64,000 nucleotides of DNA from Casuarina equisetifolia (Eukaryota; Streptophyta; Magnoliopsida; Fagales; Casuarinaceae). Of the stretch, positions 1-10,161 are shown one piece after another. A program made the position numbers and the translations under genes. A model generated the notes under the pieces. The model did no database searches. It had not been told where the DNA came from and was given only the letters and a program-made list of their open reading frames with translations. The stretch is taken from assembly GCA_028551475.1 (NCBI GenBank), contig CM052358.1, positions 11,887,938-11,951,937 of the forward strand, given 5' to 3'. Numbering within the stretch: position 1 is the stretch's first letter; each line of letters begins with the position of its first letter.

Positions 1-66
1 GCAGCCCAACCCTTGGAACATACTACAGCCCCAGGTGGCGAAGAGCCGACATCGAGGTGCCAAATT
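1..66 (-). rRNA. Plastid 23S rRNA gene fragment (NUPT)
   Basis: Read on the minus strand, the first ~66 bases match the conserved 3' part of chloroplast 23S rRNA, in the segment that reads GGCACCTCGATGTCGGCTC and then the GGGGCTGTAG block. The plastid-type wording (TATGTTCCAAGGGTTGGGCT) separates it from cytoplasmic 25S rRNA. The match stops near base 66, where the sequence becomes AT-rich nuclear DNA, so this is a nuclear insertion of plastid DNA whose other end lies outside the window. The match is from memory of the conserved rRNA, not from a search. Confidence 0.85.
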
Positions 67-2382
67 CCCAGGGGAAGAGTTCTTGGTGGTGATCTTGTCA
101 TCTCAAGCTCCACTATTTGCCAATCTTGGATTATTTGTACCGAGTTTATGTATTCTTCTGTCGCTATGCTGGAAAACAAAGAGATGCATGGAAGTCTACG
201 ATATCGGTCCACTGTTTGCCGAACTGTCTAAGAAGATGTCTGTATATTTTGAGCTGGTCGGCTGAATCATATTGAAGTATTCCGGCGATGATTTGTCAAT
301 CACAACATACTGATGTTACACGATTCCGGTACTTGCTCATCAAGCGATTGCTTGGTCAGAGTGTTCCTTCAGACAGATTTTTAACAAATTTTCTGCCCCT
401 TACGTCTCTTTACCGATTCATTTTTTATAACCAAAATTACGTCGGCCTCAACTTAATTCCTATCGTCGAGTTTTTTTAATACTAAGTTTCGCCAGTGGGA
501 GCAAAGATCAATTTATTCCATAGCAACGCAACTATCTTTTGACTAACAAAGACGACTTCGTTTAGCTAATATGCCTCAAGAAATAAGGTAGGAGCAACAA
601 AGATGTCCACAAAAAATGCTTTCGTTTTTTAAGTTATAATAACAATTTATGTTCTGTATCTATTAAGGTGTGACAATCTATTTTAAAGTTTTAAGATAAT
701 AGATTAAAAAATCTCATCACTTATGATATAAGAGCCCATTTTTACACTTGTGATATAAGCAACAATTATTTTTAACTCTTTTCTTTGTGCATACATTAAT
801 ACAAATATTGTACGTGAATAAAAATCCAACTCCAAGATTCAAAAACTTATAAAATAAAGACTTATCCTTAACCCTAATATCATATTAGAATATGATGATT
901 CATTTTAAAACCTTAAGACAATAAGTAAAAAAACTTCATTATTTATAAGGTTAGGGCTCATCTTTATATCTGATTTAGAATAACACTTATCTTTATTAAT
1001 ATCAAATGAAGATCAGCACGTTAAGGGAAGGACATCTATATCTTCAACTTTTACCGTTTAGGAAGCTCAAACTCTGTATAGCCTCTAAACTTGACGAATT
1101 AGTTGGAACATTTTCATCCAGATTCCCAATACTAACAGCGTTCTTTGTAGAAATTAACAAGTTCGGCGACTTCAAAAAGGACAAATGGAGATTCCTTGGA
1201 TATCCGCAAACATCTTCTCGAAAGTGGGGCCCATTTTCGCGGCGGTCATGCTATCTTTATTATAGAGAGGTTACAGTGAAGACCTTGATTACTTGACCAA
1301 ATTACAGGGTGGAGCTCTTTAAAACATTTGTTTTAGGATTTTGTCAATTGATTGTTGATGTGATATCTTCTTCACGGCCATTAACACAAAGAAAGCTTCG
1401 ATCTTAAGGAATTCTAGAAACTTGAGAAATCTAAAAGAATCTTGACTAACTTGGGATTTGGCTTGAAATCATTAACCCATTAAGTCATAAGCGAAACAGT
1501 TGAAGACTTGCAGATTTTTAATCACCGCAAATCATGGATTAAAAATTTAATGACCTTTTAAAACATAAACCCATGACACTAGGTTGGAATTGGTCAGCTG
1601 ATTTGTCTTGGTCATATGGCCGATCTTCGAGTCCTTTCAACTGAGAAGGGACGACTTTTCCAAATTCAAAATGTAAGGGAAACAAAATTGGACCACCGAA
1701 TATTTAATTACTTGTATCAACATAGGTGGTATCTATCCTTGCATTTAAGAATTAATTTGCTGCTTAATCATTCCTTTTTTTTTTTTTTTTGCAGTTTTGA
1801 GAATTCTCTCTTTTACTCATTTCGTTCTATAATGACGTCTCCCATAAGCATAATTTCTGTAGCAGTACTTGATAGTTTTTTTTGTTGATAAAGGAAATTA
1901 AAATGGTAAATCTCTTTTTTTTTTTTAAATTTAAAATTGATTTGGTGAACTTCACGCTTCTCCTGGGTATATACTGGTATAGCATGACAAATCGCATGAC
2001 GAATCCAGACAAACATTACCTTTATCTTGAATGATGCCCATCGAAGCTCACAAACATCGCATAATCCACAAAAACTTTTTCCGATTCATCTTCTTAAAAC
2101 TCTCTCTCTCTCTCTCTCTCTACTTTTCTCCTCTCCAGAAATTTGCTAACGTCGATTATTAGCAAAGATTCTTAACTTGAGTTTAGAAGGGCAGGTCTGA
2201 AGAAGTAAGAGAGTGCTCGAATAAATCAGTTTCGAAATGGAAGGAATGGTCAAATCCCTTTTTCAGGACGAGGAATACGATGATTAAGTTTTGCAGTACT
2301 TGTTCCTGTTGTTTCCTCTGAGGTTTCTCTTGTCCTTGCAATCAGTGCTGGTAGCTGTGATATTACGTGGGTTCGGGGAAGC
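67..2382. other. 5' flank of kinase copy 1, duplicated upstream of copy 2
   Basis: No gene is recognised here. 284-370 resembles the ~195-bp repeat at 8,553-9,130 (shared ACTTGCTCA...GCGATTGCTT wording). 1,037-1,560 aligns with 9,298-9,830, including the 'cttgaccaga/aatta' and 'gaaagcttcgatctta' blocks. A pyrimidine tract (CT repeat, 2,098-2,120) precedes the start codon, as at 9,945-9,971 before copy 2, and probably lies in the 5' leader. The flank was therefore duplicated together with the gene. Short open frames here differ between the two copies and look non-coding. Confidence 0.6.
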
Positions 2383-5300
2383 ATGGCACTTGCACCCGAG
2401 ATTTCCGAGGAGCCAATATCTCCTGTTATACAGGATATGACATACGTTGCTCTGGGGATAGATGCGAAATAGTACAAGCCAATCCTGTTAAGTGCTGCGC
2501 AGAACTCTGGAAGAAAGGGAATTTGCATCCTTCACGTTCATCGGCCTGCACAAGTGATTCCCTTTAGTAAGTCTCAACTACAATTACATGTATATAGGCT
2601 TGCATAGGTGAAATTGCTCAATCTTTTTTCTGTTCTTTGGCAGAGATCTAAGCACACGACTTGCATTTAACTCAGTTTTTTCTCCAGGAGCTTGGTTTTC
2701 TAGCTTAATTTTCAATGTTTCGATGTGAAATTTATGAGTTTTTTTTTTTGGTTTGCAGTGGGTGCACAAGCCCCAATAAGCTCAATGGAGGAAAAGATTG
2801 TAAGGGAGTACCATGAAACTGAAAGACAGCATATGAACAAGATCATGGACGCATACGTTCTTATCTGTCGCAAATTAGGGGTATGAATCTTGTTCTTCTA
2901 TTTATTTCTGGGCATTTTTTCTCCTTCCCATTTACTACTTCTATTCTATTCTCTTTTCTTGTTCTTTTGTGATCGCCAAAAAACGGGTTTACCACAATAA
3001 ATTTAAGATTTTAGGAATCACTAACTTCACATGTTAGACCACATGTCGAACGAAGATGACAGAAACGAGAAGGTTCAAAGGAAAAAAAAAGACAAAAGTT
3101 TGAATCAATTCACATGTTAAAGGCTACTTGAAATTATAAACTTGTTTGATCTAACTAATATAATAGTTCAACATGTCAGTTGTAAGCATCCAATAAGATA
3201 CTTTCTTAGATGTTTTGCTTTCAGCATTTGGTGATCTTTATGATTTTTCTTAGCCTTGTGGTTTTATAAATACAGGTACCAGCTCAAAAACTAGTAATTG
3301 AAATGGATTGTATCAAGAAAGGGATTGTAGAATCCATCTGTCAGCACGGTATCGGGAAGCTTGTTATGGGAACAGTAGTAAAGAAGAACCGTAGAAAGTA
3401 TGAACTGCAAAAGTAGTTTTTTTCATTTCATTTTATTTATTTCTGTTCAATAATTATACGTTTTGATTATCTCATGATAAGACAATGATATTTTTTGTTT
3501 TTTTTTTGTTCTTTTTTAATACATGCATCTAACTCACACATTTATTGTCGAACTTGATAAGATAATGGCATGATTTCCACCATAGTGCTATATCTATTGT
3601 CAATTTTTGAGAGAACAATGATTAGACTATAAGAGAAGTAGGATGATTGAGACAATTTGTGAATATGCAATTAAGAGAGAAACAATGGTTAAAAAATAAA
3701 TAAAGAAGTAAATCATGGATGGAATGAACAAAATTTTCACATTGCTTGTTCACTTTGGCTTGGAGATATCCTTATCCAAAGATATTGATTAATACGTTGA
3801 CATATGTAGTTAATCAAATCCCTTATTAAAGTAGGTGTCCATTATTGTTCTTATAGTATTTTCAAATCTGACTCCTAGACTTGTCGAATTGTTACTTTTT
3901 ATTTTGTTATGCTGTTGGTGATGATGTACCCTATGCTTGAATAATCACAGATTTTCACATGATTTTGGAGAACTCAAATTAGGGTTAAAGTAAATCGATG
4001 TCACTCAATACTCACATTTGAGTTCAGATTGCTTAACCACCTTGTGAAATGCCAGAAATACACTGGAACCCAAGTCTGATAAAGCTAAATATGTGTGCGA
4101 AGGAGCAGCTATCTCGTGTCACATACAATTTGTCTGCAAAGGCCTTTTCATCTTCAGCAGGTTTGCTCTACGTATAGTCAATTATGCTTCTGCCTACATC
4201 CATTACATACAAAGCATAAATTCCTTTATAATGCTCCTGAAGGAAAGGCTTTAAAACTTTCCAAAAGAGCAGAAATCGAAACTGGAAAATTAACGATAGA
4301 AAACCATTGTCTCTTCCTTGCAGTCCCAACGAGGAGACCCCTAAAAGAGAAGTTGAGGCTCTTGGCACGGTAAAGCTTCTGGCTATTTAGAACTTCTGCA
4401 AACTGACAGAAACAATAGGTCTATATGCATTTGTGGAGATAGTTTTGTACTCTCTCAAACTTTTATGCCAAAGTGTATTTCTACTTGCTAGAAAGAGAAA
4501 GTTCAATATATTGCACGCCCTAAACGGGGCTGTCGCAAGCCTTATGATTGAAAAACATACAATAACGTGGACTTTAAATGGTCTAAAATTTTATTCAAAT
4601 TGCCAATAATCTGTTCAACAGGCTCAGGAAGAATTGACACAAGGAAAAACGGAGGAAACACTGGCAAAAGACAAAGAGCTGGAAGAAGTGAAGAGTTAGA
4701 GAGACCAACTAATGAAAGATCTCATGTTTTCTAAAAGGCAAGAAACACTATTGCAGAGCCAAATTGTAGAGCTACAGAAAAGGATGGATGAGCTGCAAGA
4801 GGATAGCGTTAATTCGGTGGGAGCAAACCAAAGGAGGCCGACGGAAAACATGACTGAATTCATTGAGTTCACACTCCCTGATATTGAAGAAGCTACTGAA
4901 AACTTCAGTGAAGCCTCAAAAATTGGAGAGGGAGGATATGGGAAGGTATATAGAGGTAACCTACGACAAATGGAGGTCGCTATAAAGAGGCTAAATCCCC
5001 AAAGGGAAACGTCTCATTGCCCACAAGGCCCCCCAGAATTTCAAATGGAGGTTTGTTCACTCATTGGAAAATAAAGTGAAATCTTAATTTAGTTTTATGT
5101 TATTGGGTTTTTAGCTTTGGTATCAAGGATCGATTGTTTGGTTTTCTAATCTTGTGCATTTTAAAAGTTGCCCACATTATTATCATCAGGATCAATGACT
5201 ATGCTGCTTATATATACAAACTATGAGTATGTTATTCATTCTTACATTTCTATAGTAATGTGTATGTTTTACTCGATAGAATGTAACATGATTGAAGACC

Positions 5301-6262
5301 ACAAATTATACACTTATTTGTCATGAACTAAACTTTCCTTATTCACAGTTGCAATTATTTGATTTTTAGAAAAGGAAGTGCAGCAATAAAAGTTGCACTT
5401 GAAAAGGTTGGATCAAAATTGTGGCATTTCTTTTGACAAGTTTATTTTGTCTCAGGTTGGTGTATTGAGACAACTAAGACATCCCAATCTAGTGAAACTC
5501 TTTGGATGTTGTACAGAAATCTATGCATTGGTCTATGAGTATGTCCCCAATGGAAACCTTGAAGATCGACTCAATTGTAAGGATAATACTCCTCCATTAT
5601 CATGGTGGATTCGAGTGCGGATTGCCATAGAGTTATGCTCTGTTATTATGTATCTTCACTCCAATAAACCACATGCAATAGTACATGGCGATTTAAAACC
5701 CTCCAACATTTTCCTTGATGCCAACTTCGTCAGTAAACTTGGGGACTTTGGAACCTGCCGCATGTTATGCCCTGAAGCAAGCTCGCGGGACACTAGAACA
5801 CTCTGTTGTATAACTAATCCAAAGGGCACTCTTTGTTACATAGATCCTGAGTTTGTTGAAACTGGAGAGCTAACATTGAAGTCAGATGTCTATGCGTTTG
5901 GAGTCATTTTACTACAGTTGTTGACTGGAAGCAAACCCGGCTCAATAGCGAACAAAGTGAAACATTCTCTAAAAGCAAGAAATTTGAAATCCCTCTTGGA
6001 TGCTTCAGCTGGAGACTGGCCAATTGATCTTGCTCAGAAGTTGGCTCGATTGGCATTGAAGTGCTGTGAGAAGGATAGGAAGAAACGGCCAGAACTTCAG
6101 TCACATGTCTGGACGGTTCTTGAACCGATGAAGGCTTCATTTGCAGCACCATCTTCATCCCAACGGTCCCCTCAAGATATCATAATGGAGAAGCTCCTAC
6201 TTAGTCTTCGTCGCATTTGTCCCATTTCCCAGTCGCGTGATTCTGCTACTATCTTCTATTAG
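2383..6262 (+). pseudogene. PUB33-like USP-kinase, copy 1 (two nonsense codons)
   Basis: Exons set by alignment with copy 2: 2383-2566, 2759-2880, 3276-3397, 4056-4160, a doubtful remnant of exons 5/6 (about 4,270-4,372), 4622-5050 and 5456-6262. The first four exons have exactly the lengths of copy 2 (184, 122, 122, 105). They encode a USP-type domain (MTYVALG, ICILHVH, KLVMGT). An in-frame TAG at 2470-2472 cuts the protein at codon 30, and a second TAG at 4697-4699 replaces the Gln seen in copies 3 and 4. Most of the 502-nt Ser-rich exon 5 and most of exon 6 are gone. From 4712 to 6262 (two exons) the kinase is fully open, with GEGGYGKVYRG, VAIK, HGDLKPSN, DFG and DPEF. HGD in place of HRD marks a non-RD kinase. 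The family role is E3-ligase or kinase signalling in stress. A shortened kinase-only product is conceivable, but I expect a pseudogene. Confidence 0.85.
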
Positions 6263-6710
6263 TTTTCTAGATTTGTTTGTCTCTTTGTTGATCTTTCTTA
6301 TTTCTTACTTACAATGGTGATACGACTTCTTTTAGCTTAGTTATGGTATTTTCTACCTGTGGTGTACAAAAGCAAATGTTAGAAGTATTTGTATAGTTCC
6401 TCTTGATGTATAATATCTTTCATATAGAGTTTCTCTACAAGATCTGAGAAGGAAAATTCAAGTTTTTTTTTTTTTTTCGGTTTTCAATGTAAGAAGCAAC
6501 TCACAATTACTTTTTCCTATTTCTAGATGGTGTTATTTGTACTATTAAAGGTCTTCAATTATTATTTCATATTCTTAGTAACCTGAGGATGGTGAGAGTT
6601 AAAGAACTAACAAATTGGATAATCTTTAAAGAGTTTGATATGATACAATGTATCGAAGATGAATCCTATGAAAGTATAAATGGATATATCCTAGTCTCAT
6701 GGTGTGGTTA
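6263..6710 (+). other. 3' UTR and flank of copy 1
   Basis: AT-rich sequence after the TAG at 6260-6262, with several AATAAT/TATAAT-like words and T-runs (6,464-6,478), as expected for a plant 3' UTR. No U-box coding sequence follows the kinase, although the final residues of copy 1 resemble the first residues of one. Confidence 0.4.
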
Positions 6711-7476
6711 TTAAACAAGTTTGGAAGACCAACTTAAGGTTGCCTAAGCCATGAGGATTTTCACAAGATTACAGAAAATTGATTTTGAAATTTCCATTCC
6801 ATCGAAACTGTCCAAAATTGTCTCCCGGAAAATTCTAACCCTGGAGAAGGACGGAAGCTTAGTTTATCAGGAATTTCATAGGCTTGATTCTACGATCTGA
6901 AAGGTCCTCTGTGGGTTGAGTTGTTCTATGAATTGACAAACGATAGAGGAAAACAGCATCGAGGTCGTATGATTCTGTCATTCGATGCATTCGAGCTTAC
7001 TCATATGTTCCGCAAAAAGCTATTCCCTTTTCTAAATGCTTCTAGTGCGTTAGCCCGACAACCATATCAGGGTCAAAGGTTTTGTTTTACTTCTTAAACA
7101 AGTTTGGAAGACTAACTTAAGGATGACTAAGCCATGAGGATTTCCACAAGATTACAGAAAATTGATTTTGAAATTTCCATTCCATCGAAACTATCCAAAA
7201 TTGTCTCCTGGAAAATTCTAACCCTGGGGAAGGACGGAAGCTTAGTTTATCAAGAATTTCATAGGCTTGATTCCATGATCTGAAAGGTCCTCTGTGGGTC
7301 GAGTTGTTCTATGAATTGACAAATGATGGAGGAAAACATCATCGAGGTCGTATGATTCTGTCATTTGATGCATTCGAGCTTACTCATATGTTCCGCAAAA
7401 AGCTATTCCCTTTTCTAAATGCTTCTAGTGCGCTAGCCCAACAACCATGTCAAGGTCAAAGGTTTTGTTTTACTTC
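6711..7476. repeat. Two-copy direct tandem repeat, ~383 bp unit
   Basis: Unit 1 is 6711-7093 and unit 2 is 7094-7476; both begin TTAAACAAGTTTGGAAGA and end in GGTTTTGTTTTACTTCTTA. They differ at a small number of scattered positions, nearly all transitions. Both units keep two overlapping open stretches in different + frames. One contains GSLVYQEFHRLDS and the other contains LWVELFYELTND followed by SFDAFELTHMFRK. Stops lie at the same places in both units. I do not recognise the source. It could be exon sequence carried in by a mobile element, or a plain duplicated non-coding block. Confidence 0.8.
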
Positions 7477-8552
7477 TTAGTCTTTTTCTTATTTGTTTTT
7501 AATTCAATAGCACATCTTCATACCTCCTTATTAATCAATTCACTGATACAAGTCTCATCCTGGTTGGCGACGGAATTTTGAATTTCCAACCTCCCAATTG
7601 AAATAAAAAAGAATTAGTTTCATCTGCCTTAATCTAACAAGGTAGATAGAACGGTTTCCATTTTTAGTAAAAATGAAATTCTGAATGTTCTTGCTGATGT
7701 TTAAACTTAAAATGGGGGGTTTCAGCCAAATAAACATACTGTAATGACAAGAATACTGTATTTTTCGTAGGTAATTGGGGAGAAAGAGTGTGGGATGACT
7801 CGAACGAGCCATTTTGCCTGCCTCTGTTGACTACCAACGAAGTTAGGGCAATGGACTGGAAAGAATATTGTTGTCCTTAGTGATTAGGCTTTTTCTGGGG
7901 TGGCCTGCCTAACAAAGTATGTCATGATTTGAGATCTGCTTGTGTTGACCAAAGGATGGCTTTCTCCTAGACTTCTTGTTTTTGTTGGTATCTTTATGAT
8001 CTCTAACATCGGTACATATGTTTCCTAAGTAATTGATCTTTCTATTGGCAAATATATAAATCTAAGAAGATTTTTGTTGCTGTAGTTAAAATTCCCTTAA
8101 ATTTGGTGTCTTCAAAATCTACTAAGCATTGCAAGTTGGGTAATGATGATCTTCCGGGTGGTCATCAAAAGGCTTAAAACATATAGATTTTAACATGTTG
8201 GAAAGATCCTTGGAATTGTTAAAAACTTATTTATTCAACATCCTTAGAAACTTAAGGAGACCATCTTTGATGTAATGTAATATTGCATATGATCCCATTA
8301 TAAGCTTATGTCCCTGATCATCTTGCAATGATGTCTTATATGTAAAGCTCATTTACTTAACAAAAAAGAAAAAAAATTCTTCAGTAAGGAGGTGGATTGT
8401 TGACTCCACAACCCCTACATTGTTGTCATCCTTTTACATAGTTTATGAATAGGAATTTTGTCTAGTGTATACCTAACTATCTAAGAAAATGACTCAATAT
8501 TATGATTAGTCAACCTCAATCAATTTCTAGTATAATCGCAATTAATTGTTAA
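7477..8552. other. Intergenic, nothing recognised
   Basis: AT-rich spacer between copies 1 and 2. No exon of the kinase family, no retroelement motif and no long conserved frame was seen. One minus-strand open stretch at 7,555-7,812 is AT-rich, without recognisable motifs, and is treated as chance. Confidence 0.4.
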
Positions 8553-9130
8553 TTTTAATATACTAGTTTTATGTGTTTTGGATACTTGCTCACCAAATGA
8601 CTGCTTCGTCAAAATATTCCTTTCCCTTGTCACCATTTGAGATGATAAAACCAATTTTCTACAACTTATTTTTCTCATACTGATGTTATTGTAGGATCAT
8701 TAATGATATGGGTAACACATCTAATCAAGCGACTGCTTCGTCAAAATTTTAATATACTAGTTTTATGCGTTTTGGATACTTGCTCACCAAACGACTGTTT
8801 TGTCAAAATGTTCCTTTCCCTTGTTACCATTTGAGATGATAAAACCAATTTTCTACAACTTATTTTTCTCATACTAATGTTATTGTAGATCATTAATGAC
8901 ATAGGTTAACTAACACATCTAATCAAGCGACTGCTTCGTCAAAATTTTAATATACTAGTTTTACATGTTTTGGATACTTGCTCGCCAAGTGATTGCTTCG
9001 TCAAAATGTTCCTTTCCCTTATCACCATTTGAGATGATAAAACTAATTTTCTACAACTTATTTTTCTCATACTAAGGTTATTGTAGGATCATTAATGACA
9101 TGGGTCAACTAACACATCTAATCAATCAAA
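8553..9130 (+). repeat. ~195-bp tandem repeat, three units
   Basis: Units start at 8553, 8747 and 8945 with TTTTAATATACTAGTTTTA. Each then has GATACTTGCTC, a CTGCTTCGTCAAAA word, ACCATTTGAGATGATAAAAC, and ends with ACACATCTAATCAA. Spacing is 194 and 198 bp. The last unit decays at about 9,130. A single diverged relative lies at about 284-370 upstream of copy 1, so the sequence predates the local amplification. Confidence 0.85.
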
Positions 9131-10161
9131 GATTGCAGATTACATGAGATGCTTGCACTATATGGTCCTTTAACAGTCAGGAGCAACCAAAATGGCGGTG
9201 AAAAGATACTGGTTGGACATACCAGAAACAAGTTTTAAGTTACTGTCAAAATATTTTAGCATCAAATGCGACACAACTCGCTCGTTGTGAAAGAGCATGG
9301 ACCTTCTCAAATTATAACGTTTAAGAAACTCAAAATCTGTATAACCACTAAAATGAATTTGGTGGGATGTCATCAACTATAATTTCTTAAACTTAGAACC
9401 AATTAAGATTCGTCTAAATCATCCAAAGAGCTGAACGCAACAACATTATTGGCATAAATTATCAAGCTTGGCTTCAACGTCTTCTTCTCTTCAGCCCCGG
9501 CGTACATCTCTCTCCCTGTGGAATGTTGCCCGCGATCATCTTTCCACGTCGTCTTGCGAGGTGGATGACCTTTCTTTAGGACTAAGAGGTTAACGTGTGT
9601 GGCTTGATTGCTTGACCAGACTACATGTTGGGGTTGTTTTAGGGCTTTATTAGTTGATTGAACATGACATCTTGGCAGTTTCTTAGCAATAGAAAGCTTG
9701 GATCTTAAGCAACTCTATTAAGAATCTTGACAGCTTGAGATGTTCCTTGAATTTTTTAACCGTTAGGTCATCAGTGACACGCTTGAAAACTTGCGGATTC
9801 CAGTCATAGAAAATCACGGATTGAAATTTAGTAGATGCATGCAGATGGAAAACGACAGGCAGGTCCTTTTACTCTCAATCACACTCAGGAATTTTATGTA
9901 GTTAACAAAGACTTTTACCTAATCTTCTTTTTCAAATTGCTCTCTTTCTTTCTCTCTCTCTCTCTCTTTCCAGGAAATTTGATTCTTATGGTGGCGTATT
10001 TGCAAGAGTTTTTAAAATAAGGCAAAGGGCGTTCTAATAAATAAGTTTCCAAACGGAAGGGAAGGTTTAACCGTGTTTCAGGACTTGTGACTTTTCTCTT
10101 GCGCCTGGAATTTACGCCACCAGTTGTGGTATTAACCTCGTAGAGGATAGGTTCAGGAAGC
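9131..10161. promoter_or_regulatory. 5' flank of kinase copy 2
   Basis: 9,298-9,830 is the counterpart of 1,037-1,560 upstream of copy 1. The CT-rich tract at 9,945-9,971 and the following CCAGGAAATTTG match 2,098-2,145. Conservation of the flank along with the gene suggests that the promoter and 5' leader were duplicated as one unit. A TATA box could not be assigned with confidence. Confidence 0.45.

Noticed and set aside
4095-4373. Open frame across 4,095-4,373 as a separate gene
   Set aside because: It crosses kinase exon 4, an intron and the exon 5/6 remnant in the wrong frame.
8553-9130. CRISPR-like array
   Set aside because: The three units are long (~195 bp), contiguous and without spacers, in a plant nuclear context: an ordinary tandem repeat.
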